From positions 54,937 to 118,936 of the forward strand of contig CACVKW010001614.1 in assembly GCA_902749685.1 (NCBI GenBank): a DNA stretch of 64,000 nucleotides, in the 5' to 3' direction. The position numbers and the translations under genes are program-made. The stretch's first letter is position 1. Each line of letters opens with the position of its first letter. Source of the DNA: Olavius sp. associated proteobacterium Delta 1 (lineage in GTDB: Bacteria; Desulfobacterota; Desulfobacteria; Desulfobacterales; JAFDCJ01). A model generated the notes under the pieces. That model had not been told where the DNA came from and did no database searches. It saw only the letters and a program-made list of their open reading frames with translations. Shown piece after piece: positions 1 to 8,559 of this stretch.

Positions 1-1368
1 AAAGGCATCCATCACACCTTTAATCGGAATATTGGCGGACATGCCGTACAGGCGGCCGACGCCGTCCGTCTCCTTGTCCGGATCGGCTTTAACCCTGGCG
101 ACGGCATCGTTCAGATCGGCAATGAATTTTTCAGCAAGACCGGCCTGGCTGTGGCGGTGAGTCAGGCAGATATGAACCCCCGGCGGGTTCTGCAGACCGT
201 TCAGGCTCCACTTTTTCTCGCCCATAACATCCATAATCCGGTATATATTCAGGGTCTCCGAACTAAAGGCGATGTCCCACAAGGGGTCCCCGAGAATGTG
301 GAGTTCCGGAATCTCCTGGATTCCTTTTTTAATGACTTCCGCAGTCTCCAGTATTTTTTTGGCAATCTCCAGGTAGCCCTGCTCACCGATTGCCACCATG
401 GCGGCCCAGGCAGTGGCGCTTAAAGCGCCGGCACGGCTTCTGGCAAACGTCGGCGACAAGTACAGACCGCCGGGCCAATCCGTCGTGGTGTAAAACTGGT
501 GGCGGCGCAGCTCTATACTGCGATACAAAATGACGGATGACCCCTTGGCGGCGTACCCGTATTTGTGGGTGTCAACCGAGATGGACGTTACGCCGCGCAA
601 TCTAAAATCAAACAGTGGAATATCGTAGCCCAATTTTTCCGCCCAGGGCAAAATGAATCCCCCCAGACAGGCATCCGTGTGAAACCCGATGTCCGCCTCG
701 CGCGCCAGTTCGGAAAGCGCCTCGATGGGATCAATCGTACCATGCGGAAATGAAGGGGCGGATCCCACGATGACAATCGTATTCGGGGTTATGGCATCCC
801 TGGTTTTGGCCACATCCGCTTTGAAATCGGCGTCAACCGGTATCCGGATCATTTTTATGTTGAAATACTGCGCGGCTTTGTCGAAAGCCGCATGGGCCGT
901 GATCGGGACGATCATTTCAGGCTTGCTGATGCCCTTCATGTCTCTGGCCCAATCCCGATAAGTTTTCATGGCCAGCAGGATGCTCTCCGTTCCACCCGAA
1001 GAAACAACCCCGCAGACTTCATCATCCAAATCCGGATCTTCGGTGACCTTGTCCCCGTTCAGCATGTTGGCCGTCATGGAAACCACTTCGGCTTCGTATT
1101 TCGTGATGCTGGGCCAGACATCGGTGTGCAGCGGATTGGTCTGTGAGTTGATGGTATAGACCCGATTCAAAAAATCGATGTGCGCTTCATCGCCGTGGTA
1201 CACGGCTCCTGAAACAAAGCCGTCTTTCCATTTGGATTCTTCTTTGGCTCTTAACGCATCCATTTCCGCGATAATCTCTTCTTTGTTCCGACCGGTTTCC
1301 GGCAGGCGCAAAAACGTAGTATACGCATCCTGGTAGGGCTTGATTGAACGCGCCACATCCGCCATCAT
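1..1368 (-). CDS. Sphingosine-1-phosphate-lyase-like PLP enzyme, C-terminal part of a fusion, cut by window edge
   Basis: On the minus strand this stretch translates as a pyridoxal-phosphate lyase/decarboxylase of the sphingosine-1-phosphate lyase (group II decarboxylase) family. Visible motifs are the N-terminal LPETGR, the YHGDEAH and TNPLHTDVWPS blocks, SSGGTESILLA, and the PLP-lysine motif DTHKYGYAAKGSSV near position 560. The frame runs off the left edge, probably only some tens of residues before its end. The striking point is the N-terminus: no stop codon separates it from the aldehyde:ferredoxin oxidoreductase upstream. The reading is PPHNTVVIVSDEE, then MMADVARSIKPYQ, then the lyase. 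An independent start could be the paired ATG at 1363-1368, but I see no ribosome site of its own. Family members cleave phosphorylated amino-alcohols to an aldehyde; the substrate here is unknown. Confidence 0.8.
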   Translation of the reverse strand, partial: MMADVARSIKPYQDAYTTFLRLPETGRNKEEIIAEMDALRAKEESKWKDGFVSGAVYHGDEAHIDFLNRVYTINSQTNPLHTDVWPSITKYEAEVVSMTANMLNGDKVTEDPDLDDEVCGVVSSGGTESILLAMKTYRDWARDMKGISKPEMIVPITAHAAFDKAAQYFNIKMIRIPVDADFKADVAKTRDAITPNTIVIVGSAPSFPHGTIDPIEALSELAREADIGFHTDACLGGFILPWAEKLGYDIPLFDFRLRGVTSISVDTHKYGYAAKGSSVILYRSIELRRHQFYTTTDWPGGLYLSPTFARSRAGALSATAWAAMVAIGEQGYLEIAKKILETAEVIKKGIQEIPELHILGDPLWDIAFSSETLNIYRIMDVMGEKKWSLNGLQNPPGVHICLTHRHSQAGLAEKFIADLNDAVARVKADPDKETDGVGRLYGMSANIPIKGVMDAF

Positions 1369-3074
1369 TTCTTCATCGCTGACAATAACCACCGTGTTGT
1401 GCGGGGGCAGGGGCTCTTCGTAGAAGAACCTGGCCAGTCGATCATCGGCCTTGGTAAAGCCGGCTTTGCGGTTAAATTCCCGCTCGGCTTTTAACACCCG
1501 AATTCCGAGCGCTCTTTTGTCAGCCGATGTGAGCCGGGTTCCGAATTTGGCGTAAATCATGGTCAGCAGCGCTTCGGCAGCCTTGGCATTGGTGTTCACA
1601 GCAGAATTGGCAAATACACACAGTCCGGTGCAGTCAAAGGCTGCCACATCGATTTGATATTCTCTGGAAACCTCCACCTGTCCTTCCGCTTTCAAGGGAT
1701 TCAACGACCCGCCGAATGAATCAAGATTTTTGTCGATAACGTTGCCGGCTGTGTGGTCGGCGCCCATGGGGGAGGTGGCATAGGTCACGCCCATGCCCTG
1801 TATAGCACGCGGATCGTAAGCCGCGATGGACTGGTTTTTGACAACCGGCACCCGGTGATGCTTGAGGTGCTTGCCGACCGCCGCCGGGCCGTTGCCGAGA
1901 ATCCGGCCGAAATCCGTACCGTCGGCAATTTCTTCAACCATTTCAATGGCAGCCTTACGGTCGCCGAAGCTCTTGTAGCCGGCATCCATGGCCACTGCCA
2001 TGGCAACTCCCGTGTTCATGGTGTCGACGCCGATGTCATCAGACAAAAAATCCAGCCTGGCAATCGTGTCCAGATCATCAATCCCGCACATGCCCCCCAT
2101 GGCCCAGATGGTTTCATACTCAAGGGATGCGGTTACATAGTTGCTCTGGGGATCTACAAATTCATTGGAACAGTGAATGATGCACTGGGCGCAGCCCATG
2201 TGGGTGGTCTTGCCGCCGCGTTCCTGGAGTGTTGCGGCCAGGGCTTCTCCGCTGATTTTTTCCCACCCGTCAAAGACGCCGTTGGTGGCATTATAGCTCG
2301 GAAAAGCTCCGGCGGCGTTGATCGGTGCAACCAGCACGGCCGTGCCAAGGGGCGGCAGAACATAACCGCTGAACATATCTTCTTTAACTGCTTTGGCAAA
2401 AACCTTGGCCGCTTTTTTAAACCCAGCGGGATCGGTCATTGCGTCAGGGCTTTTTCCGTTGCGGTTCACGATGAGTGCTTTAAGCCCTTTGGAACCCATC
2501 ACGGCACCCAGCCCCCCCTTCCGGCAGCGCGGCAAGGACGGCCATCTGCATCAGAAGACTGAATCGAAGCACTGTCCAGCTGATATTCACCGGCCGGACC
2601 GATGCACAGCACGGCATGATGGTCGCCGGCTTCACGGAAAATTTCTTCAACCAGGGCATAGGTCCGTGCCCCTTTAAAATTGGGAGCCTGAACCAGTGTC
2701 GCTTGACCGCTTTCATCGATCTTTAGAATAAACAGCTCGCCCTCCGGTGCCTGGCCTTCGACGACAACGGCCGTAATACCCAGGCGGCCGAGCGCTGCCG
2801 CGACGGTTCCGCCGACGTTGCTTTCTTTAATGCCGCCTGTCAGGGGGCTTTTGGCACCCACCGACAACCGGCTGGTATTGACCAGCGTGGTCCCGCTGAG
2901 GGTGCCGGGTGCAAATATAAGTTTGTTTTCCGGACCCAGCGGATCACAATTCGGCAGTGCTTCATTGTTAATTAAAACCGACGTCAGGCCCCGGCCGCCC
3001 AGTCCCAGGTATTCTTCAGCAAGGTCTTCCACGGCGATTGATTGGGTGGACATATTTACTTTTAATAATTTCAT
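1363..3074 (-). pseudogene. Aldehyde:ferredoxin oxidoreductase (tungsten/AOR family), frameshifted
   Basis: This encodes an AOR-family enzyme, which oxidises aldehydes to carboxylic acids with ferredoxin using a tungstopterin and one [4Fe-4S] cluster. The N-terminal 190 residues are clean (LGGRGLTSVLI, FAPGTLSGTTLVNTSRLSVG, GGIKESNVGG). The frame then ends at 2499 in what should be the AAGRGGLGAVMGSKGLKAL motif. One extra base in the C7 run at 2512-2518 restores the whole family sequence, including the cluster motif CAQCIIHC near 2165-2200, GMGVTYATSPMGADHTAGN near 1765-1800 and DCTGLC near 1630. Start ATG at 3074 has AGGAG seven bases upstream, overlapping the stop of the kinase gene, so the two are co-transcribed. 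The frame continues into the PLP enzyme downstream. The shift could be a sequencing or assembly error in the homopolymer or a true mutation. Confidence 0.85.
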
Positions 3075-3083
3075 GGATTACTC

Positions 3084-4664
3084 CTAGGCATTCAGCCGTT
3101 TGAAAATGGCTTTATTGTGTTTATAAATATTGAGGAATTCTGCAAACAACCGGTCATATATCTTGCGGTTTTCCGGATTCGGCTCAAAGGTTTTATTAAT
3201 CTGGATGTAATTCGGAATATCGTCAAAGGTCATATATCCCAAACCGACTGATGCAATAAAGGCCGCGCCGCGGGCGTTGGTCTGGACCGGGTCTTTAACT
3301 TGTTTGATCGTGCGGTTTAACACATCCGCGTGAATTTGGCACCAGATGTTGGAAATTGCTCCGCCGCCCACCATGTGGATGGGGTTCATTTGGCGTCCCA
3401 TGAATTTTTCTACATATTTCAGGGCCCACCTCTGGTTAAAGGCCACGCCTTCTAAAAAGGCCCGCACGATGTCTTCCCGCGTATTGTCCAGCGATAAATT
3501 GTATAGGCAGGCCCGCACCGAATTGTTCTCAACCGGGGTCCGCTCACCATTTAACCAGGGGGTAAAAATGACTCCGTTGCTGCCGGCCGGAACGGATCCG
3601 GCGATTTTATCAAAAATCTTATACACGTCCGGCAGAGCCTCTTCTTTGAGCAATTCGTCCTGGTGATATAAAATATTTTCTTTCAGGTATGTCAATACCC
3701 CGCCGGCGGTTTCCTGTTCATTTACGATCATATACTTGTCGGGAATCGAACAGGGGATCGAGGCGACGCCGTGCAGGACATCCGTCTTTTTAAACGGCAC
3801 GTGGGCAACAATCCAGGAAGATGTTCCCACATACAGGTGGCCTTCAAAATCTCGCACCGCTCCGGACCCGACGGCGGCCGCCTGTATGTCCGGCGAGCCT
3901 ATCATGACCTGGACGTCTTCTCTGAGCCCCAACTCACGGGCGACGTCCTTTTTTAGCGGGCCCAGAACGTCGATGGACCGCTTGAGATCGGGCAGTTTCT
4001 CTCTTTCAAGGGCGTACATTTTCAGCAGCTTGTCACTGTATGAGATATTGGCTATGTTCCGGTTGTCGGTGACCCAATGCACGGTGATCGAATCATATGA
4101 GGCCGCGAACTTTCCGGTGAGGCAAAAATTGATATAGTCTTTGGGTTCGAGGAATTTGTACGTTTTTTGGTACACCGCGGGGTATTCATTTCTGATCAAC
4201 AGGATGTGACCGACGGGGTCCTTGCCGGACAGACCCGGAGCACCACCCGTTAATCGGATCCAGCGCCATAATTTAGCGGGGTCATAGCCTTCAATTTTAA
4301 TCGGGCCGCCCGCCATTTCAGCCACATATTTTGCCCCGCGCATGTCCATCCAGATCACGGCATTCATCATTGGTTTGCCGGCCTGATCAACAGCCACCGT
4401 GCCGGCCCACTGGGTTGATGCACAAACGGCCATGATATCACCCGGGTTAACGGTCGCCCTGCCCAGCAGACGCTGGGAGGTGGTTATGATCGCATCCCAC
4501 CAGTCACCCGGGTTTTGCTCAGCCCCGCCGTTGGGCAGCAAATGCAGCGGCACGGCCTGGTAGTCAAAATCAACCACTTCGCCCTGGGTGGACACCAGGG
4601 CTGTTTTGCTGCCGGATGTCCCCAGGTCAATTGCCAGGATGAATTTTTCATCTTTTTTTGACAT
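3084..4664 (-). CDS. FGGY-family carbohydrate kinase (xylulokinase-like)
   Basis: A 526-residue FGGY sugar kinase, cytoplasmic and ATP-dependent. The N-terminal phosphate-binding motif DLGTSGSKTALVSTQG follows directly after the chosen ATG at 4664. A longer frame to 4742 exists, but its first 26 residues look non-coding. Further family features are WMDMRGAKYV, GSPDIQAAAVGSGAVRDFEG and the C-terminal GGGAISNIWCQIHADVLNR block. It is first in the minus-strand operon, and its stop codon overlaps the ribosome site of the oxidoreductase gene nine bases on. The sugar or polyol substrate cannot be told from sequence. Because the next product is a lyase of a family that acts on phosphorylated substrates, the kinase may prepare that substrate; this is inference. 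Confidence 0.85.
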   Translation of the reverse strand: MSKKDEKFILAIDLGTSGSKTALVSTQGEVVDFDYQAVPLHLLPNGGAEQNPGDWWDAIITTSQRLLGRATVNPGDIMAVCASTQWAGTVAVDQAGKPMMNAVIWMDMRGAKYVAEMAGGPIKIEGYDPAKLWRWIRLTGGAPGLSGKDPVGHILLIRNEYPAVYQKTYKFLEPKDYINFCLTGKFAASYDSITVHWVTDNRNIANISYSDKLLKMYALEREKLPDLKRSIDVLGPLKKDVARELGLREDVQVMIGSPDIQAAAVGSGAVRDFEGHLYVGTSSWIVAHVPFKKTDVLHGVASIPCSIPDKYMIVNEQETAGGVLTYLKENILYHQDELLKEEALPDVYKIFDKIAGSVPAGSNGVIFTPWLNGERTPVENNSVRACLYNLSLDNTREDIVRAFLEGVAFNQRWALKYVEKFMGRQMNPIHMVGGGAISNIWCQIHADVLNRTIKQVKDPVQTNARGAAFIASVGLGYMTFDDIPNYIQINKTFEPNPENRKIYDRLFAEFLNIYKHNKAIFKRLNA

Positions 4665-4949
4665 GTTTATTTTTCCTGTCCGATCCGGACAACCGTATCG
4701 GGCTGTCACTGCGCAAAACCTTTTATAACCTCCACACGACATCCTTTTTTCCTAAACGGACCCGCCAAGAATATATTGGGTAAAAAGCAACCGTGTCAAA
4801 CGAAAAGAATTAACAAGATTTCAACAAATTCAGCTATCTTTATAAGACAACTTGGATTTCCAGGATAAACAAACAAAAATTTAGGCTGGATGTGATTTTT
4901 TACATATTGCGCAGGCAGTCGTTAAACACCAAAGGCGGTTTTGCCGAAC

Positions 4950-4976
4950 TTGACATAAAAGGTTTATTGTTATAAT
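4950..4976 (+). promoter_or_regulatory. Sigma-70-like promoter of the liv operon
   Basis: TTGACA at 4950-4955 is followed by TATAAT at 4971-4976 (15-base spacer; the overlapping TAATAA gives 17). It lies about 200 bases before the first transporter gene and is the best promoter match in the 517-base region between the divergent kinase and transporter genes. Confidence 0.55.
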
Positions 4977-5005
4977 AACCGTACAAATTATTTGTATCGC
5001 TCTAT

Positions 5006-5034
5006 CCTTGGCCAGGAAGAGTTTCCCGGCCAAG
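5006..5034 (+). promoter_or_regulatory. Hairpin in the liv operon leader
   Basis: An inverted repeat CTTGGCC/GGCCAAG continues inward with GGAA/TTCC around a four-base loop, making an eleven-pair stem with one mismatch. It lies in the inferred 5' leader, about 150 bases before livH, and has no T-run, so it looks like leader structure rather than a terminator. Its role is unknown. Confidence 0.4.
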
Positions 5035-5181
5035 ATGTCCCGGCTTAATCATCATCCCGCTTTGATAACAACAAGAATCGCAATTTATCTTATCCGCAGA
5101 TGCCGTCTAAACGGATTTTGTATTCAGCGCCCAGTTCGCTAAACTTAATTCTAACCGCAACCGATTGGCTCTAAATCTGAA

Positions 5182-6039
5182 ATGTTTACACAGGTATTTC
5201 TAAACGGACTCTATTCAAGCAGTGTTTATTGTCTGGTTGCCCTGGGTCTTACCATCATATTGGGCGTCATGGATATCGCCGACTTCGCCCAGGCCGGCCT
5301 GTATATGCTGGGGGCTTATGTGACGTTTCTGGTAGCGGAAATGCTGGGACTTAACTTCTTTTTTGCTTTGCTGCTGGCGATTATTGCAGCGGCCATGGTC
5401 GGAATTGTTAATAATTTAGTGGTCTACCAGCCTGTCCTTAAGCGGGGTGCCAATACGCTCATTGCTGCGCTGGGAATCCTTTTGATAGTTCAAAATATAG
5501 CCTTGCTGGTGTTTGGACCGGATTATCAAACCTATCAACTTCCTTTTGGACAGGGCAAACTAACCTTTGGGGAAGGCAGCATAACCCGCTACAAAGCCAT
5601 GATCATTTCAATCGCATGTCTGCTGGTTCCGTCGGTTTGGCTTTTTCTGGCAAAGACAAGGATCGGTAAAGCGATTCGGGCCGTGTCACAAAATGTAGAA
5701 GGTGCGGCCATAGTCGGGATCAGCAGCACAAAGGTCTCCGTGTTTACATTCGCTCTCGGCACAGCCCTGGTGGGATTGGCCGGGGCACTGGTTTCACCCA
5801 TTTATGCCTTTGATGCCCATTTCGGGTCCGATATCATTGTTAAAGCATTTACGATTGTAATCTTTGGCGGGTTGGGTTCATTGCGAGGGGTGGTTGTCGG
5901 CGCGCTGATTATCGGAGTCGGCGAGAATATGATGGCCGGTTTTATCTCGACCGAATACAGCGACCTGGTTACCTTCGTGTTATTGATTTTGATACTTTTT
6001 GTCCGACCCCAGGGGGTCTTCGGAAGGAAAGCGATATGA
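5182..6039 (+). CDS. livH: Branched-chain amino acid-type ABC transporter permease LivH
   Basis: A 285-residue inner-membrane permease of the LivH family with about eight hydrophobic segments. The family start is clear (VFLNGLYSSSVYCLVALGLTIILGVMDIADF), as is the C-terminal FGGLGSLRGVVVGALIIGVGEN cytoplasmic loop that contacts the ATPases. It pairs with LivM to form the channel. It is the first gene of a five-gene transporter operon and overlaps the next gene by four bases (ATGA). The ribosome site is weak. HAAT-family transporters import branched-chain amino acids, but also amides, urea and small dicarboxylates. The downstream catabolic genes suggest a carboxylic acid rather than leucine. 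Confidence 0.9.
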   Translation: MFTQVFLNGLYSSSVYCLVALGLTIILGVMDIADFAQAGLYMLGAYVTFLVAEMLGLNFFFALLLAIIAAAMVGIVNNLVVYQPVLKRGANTLIAALGILLIVQNIALLVFGPDYQTYQLPFGQGKLTFGEGSITRYKAMIISIACLLVPSVWLFLAKTRIGKAIRAVSQNVEGAAIVGISSTKVSVFTFALGTALVGLAGALVSPIYAFDAHFGSDIIVKAFTIVIFGGLGSLRGVVVGALIIGVGENMMAGFISTEYSDLVTFVLLILILFVRPQGVFGRKAI

Positions 6040-6998
6040 CGCCGGCGCAGCGCAAAATCATCTGGGGATCAGTTTTGGTCATTCTTGCGCTCATTCTCCC
6101 CTTGCTGCTGACCTCTAATCTGCTGCGACATTTTCTGATTTTAATCGGCATCAACATCATTCTGGTAATGAGTCTCGACATGGTTGTCGGCCACACCGGG
6201 TTGACTTCTTTAGGTCACGCCGGATTTATGGGAATCGGGGCGTATACCTGCGCTTTGCTGGTTATGAAGCACAATTTTCCGTTTTTCATCGGTCTGGCGG
6301 CCGGAATGTTGCATGCCGGAATATTCGGTGCCCTGGTGGGATACCCATCGCTGCGGTTGAAAGGGCATTATTTTGTCATTGTGACCTTTATATGCGGGAT
6401 TGTTTTTAATCTTTTTTTTACCAATCTGGTCGGCATCACGAAAGGGCCGATGGGACTGCCGGGAATACCGCCGCCTCAGATCGGATTGGGAGAAAACTTT
6501 TCCATCCGCATCGCCTCCAAATTGCCGTACTATTATCTGGTCCTGGTGTTTATCTTCCTTTTGGTTTATATCAAATACCGCTGTTACAATTCACGCCTGG
6601 GCCGGGCCTTGCTGTCGATTCGAGAAGACGAAGATCTGGCCAGGTCGGTGGGCATCCGCACCCACTATTACAAAGTCACCATTTTTGTCATCAGCACCGC
6701 GTTTGCGGGACTTGCCGGTGGTCTTTATGCTCATTATTTTCGATTTATAGGACCGGAATCGTTCACCATGCTGCATTCATTTGATCTGTTCGTGATGAAT
6801 CTGGTGGGTGGGGCCGGAACGATATTGGGTCCGATTATCGGTCCTTTATTACTGACGGTTATCGACGAACTATCCCAGCTTTTTAAACCCGAGTTAGCCA
6901 GAATTCTATTCGGTGTTTTTTTGATTCTGATCATTCTATACATGCCGAAGGGGATAATGGGTCTGATCCGAGAAAGGGCATTCAACAAGGGCAAATGA
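6036..6998 (+). CDS. livM: Branched-chain amino acid-type ABC transporter permease LivM
   Basis: A 320-residue LivM-family permease, the partner of LivH. It has many hydrophobic helices, the family stretch GHTGLTSLGHAGFMGIGAY in the first third, and near the C-terminus the conserved loop GGAGTILGPIIGPLLLTVIDE. Its start overlaps the LivH stop and its stop overlaps the start of the LivG gene by four bases, which indicates tight translational coupling. Length is normal for the family. The substrate is undetermined. Confidence 0.9.
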   Translation: MTPAQRKIIWGSVLVILALILPLLLTSNLLRHFLILIGINIILVMSLDMVVGHTGLTSLGHAGFMGIGAYTCALLVMKHNFPFFIGLAAGMLHAGIFGALVGYPSLRLKGHYFVIVTFICGIVFNLFFTNLVGITKGPMGLPGIPPPQIGLGENFSIRIASKLPYYYLVLVFIFLLVYIKYRCYNSRLGRALLSIREDEDLARSVGIRTHYYKVTIFVISTAFAGLAGGLYAHYFRFIGPESFTMLHSFDLFVMNLVGGAGTILGPIIGPLLLTVIDELSQLFKPELARILFGVFLILIILYMPKGIMGLIRERAFNKGK

Positions 6999-7771
6999 CA
7001 CGGCCGCCACCCATACTTTTAAAGGTTCAAAACCTCGGCAAACGCTTCGGGGGCTTTGCCGCCGTTTCGGGTCTGAGTTTCGAGCTTGAAGCCGGCCGGA
7101 TTATGGGCCTGGTAGGACCCAACGGTGCCGGCAAAACAACCACTTTCAATCTGATTTCAGGCTTTTTAAAACCGACCACCGGAACCGTTGAATTTCAGAG
7201 TAAAAACATTACGCAGATGCGCCCCGATGACATCTCCCGCAAGGGACTGGTCCGGACGTTTCAATTAAACAAGCTCTTTTCCAATTTGACGGTTGAAGAA
7301 AATATCCGCAATGGCTGCCATCAATTTGAAAAAGGAGGTATAAAGCGGTTCTTGATGCGGCCGCCAATTTCCGAAAGGCGGGCCCTCGAAGATAGAGCAA
7401 CCAAAATCCTTCAAATGGTTAAACTAGAAAAGCTGAAAGGACAAAGAGCTGAAGACCTGTCTTACGGCGATCAAAAGCTTTTGGGCATCGGCATTGCCTT
7501 GGCCACTGATCCGAAACTCCTGATGCTGGACGAACCTTTTGCCGGCATGAACAATACCGAAACCGAACGGTGTGCTTCGCTGATCAGACAGATTGTCGAC
7601 AACGGGACGACTATTTTTCTGGTAGACCACAATATGCGAGCCATCATGGGTATTTGCGATCAGGTGATCGTGCTGAATTTTGGAGAAAAAATTGCCGAAG
7701 GCGAACCGCAGAAAATTCAATCGGATCCGAATGTGATTGCCTGTTATTTGGGTAGAAAATCATATGCTTAA
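6995..7771 (+). CDS. livG: Branched-chain amino acid-type ABC transporter ATPase LivG
   Basis: A 258-residue ABC ATPase. Walker A is GPNGAGKTT (residues about 40-48), the signature is LSYGDQKLLGIG, which departs from the usual LSGGQ as is common in LivG, and Walker B is LLMLDEPFAG, followed by the switch histidine in DHNM. The extra segment between Walker A and the signature (NGCHQFEKGG...PISERR) is typical of LivG. It powers the LivHM channel together with LivF, which begins 18 bases downstream. Confidence 0.9.
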   Translation: MTRPPPILLKVQNLGKRFGGFAAVSGLSFELEAGRIMGLVGPNGAGKTTTFNLISGFLKPTTGTVEFQSKNITQMRPDDISRKGLVRTFQLNKLFSNLTVEENIRNGCHQFEKGGIKRFLMRPPISERRALEDRATKILQMVKLEKLKGQRAEDLSYGDQKLLGIGIALATDPKLLMLDEPFAGMNNTETERCASLIRQIVDNGTTIFLVDHNMRAIMGICDQVIVLNFGEKIAEGEPQKIQSDPNVIACYLGRKSYA

Positions 7772-7789
7772 TTAAAGGAACCTTTTACT

Positions 7790-8488
7790 TTGCTGTCTCT
7801 GGAAAATCTCTCGACATTTTACGGCAACTTTGAGGCCATTAAGGGTATTTCCATGTCCGTTGAACAAGGGGAGCTGGTTGCGGTCATCGGCGCCAATGGT
7901 GCCGGAAAAACCACCCTGATGCGAACGATCTGCGGCCTCCACAAACCGAAGATCGGCAGGATCATGTTCGCAGACATCGATATTACCAGTCTGGGTCCGG
8001 TTGAGCGCGTTAAAAAGGGAATCGTTTATTGCCCTGAGGGCCGCATGCTGTTTCCGGAAATGAAGGTGTCGGACAATTTGGAAATGGGAGCATATACCTG
8101 CATCGATGATTTAAAGAAAAATTTCGACAAAGTCCTCGCCCTCTTCCCGGTTTTAAAAGATCGGAAAAACCAGCTGGCCGGATCATTGAGCGGCGGCGAG
8201 CAGCAGATGCTGGCCATCGGGCGATCCCTGATGGGCAACCCGAAACTGATCCTGTTCGATGAACCGTCGACCGGCCTGGCTCCGATAATTGCCGAAGAAT
8301 TGATGCAGGTTATCAAGCAGCTTAATGATGAAGGCAAAACCGTCGTTCTGGTTGAGCAAAATGTCCATCTGGCGCTGGAAATCTCTCAGCGGGGCTATAT
8401 TATCGAAAATGGAAAAATCGTTTTGGAAGGAGATGCGCTCGCCCTCAGAGAGAATGAAGAAGTAAAGCGGGCGTATCTGGGCGGGTAA
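7790..8488 (+). CDS. livF: Branched-chain amino acid-type ABC transporter ATPase LivF
   Basis: A 232-residue ABC ATPase, the second nucleotide-binding subunit of the transporter. Walker A is GANGAGKTT, the signature LSGGEQQMLAIGR, Walker B LILFDEPSTGL and the switch region VEQNV. The start is a TTG at 7790 with AAAGGAA nine bases upstream; the first residues LSLENLSTFYG match the family N-terminus, so the rare start codon is credible. It is followed by a 71-base gap before the binding-protein gene. Confidence 0.9.
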   Translation: MLSLENLSTFYGNFEAIKGISMSVEQGELVAVIGANGAGKTTLMRTICGLHKPKIGRIMFADIDITSLGPVERVKKGIVYCPEGRMLFPEMKVSDNLEMGAYTCIDDLKKNFDKVLALFPVLKDRKNQLAGSLSGGEQQMLAIGRSLMGNPKLILFDEPSTGLAPIIAEELMQVIKQLNDEGKTVVLVEQNVHLALEISQRGYIIENGKIVLEGDALALRENEEVKRAYLGG

Positions 8489-8559
8489 GTCTCAAGTTGC
8501 TAATAGGGTCTTTAAAAAAAAGTCGGAATTAGAAACCCATTAATCAAGGAGGTGTAGTC

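Noticed and set aside
1753..2562. A 269-residue plus-strand open frame
   Set aside because: It is antisense to the oxidoreductase gene, whose minus-strand translation shows family motifs throughout; the plus frame has none.
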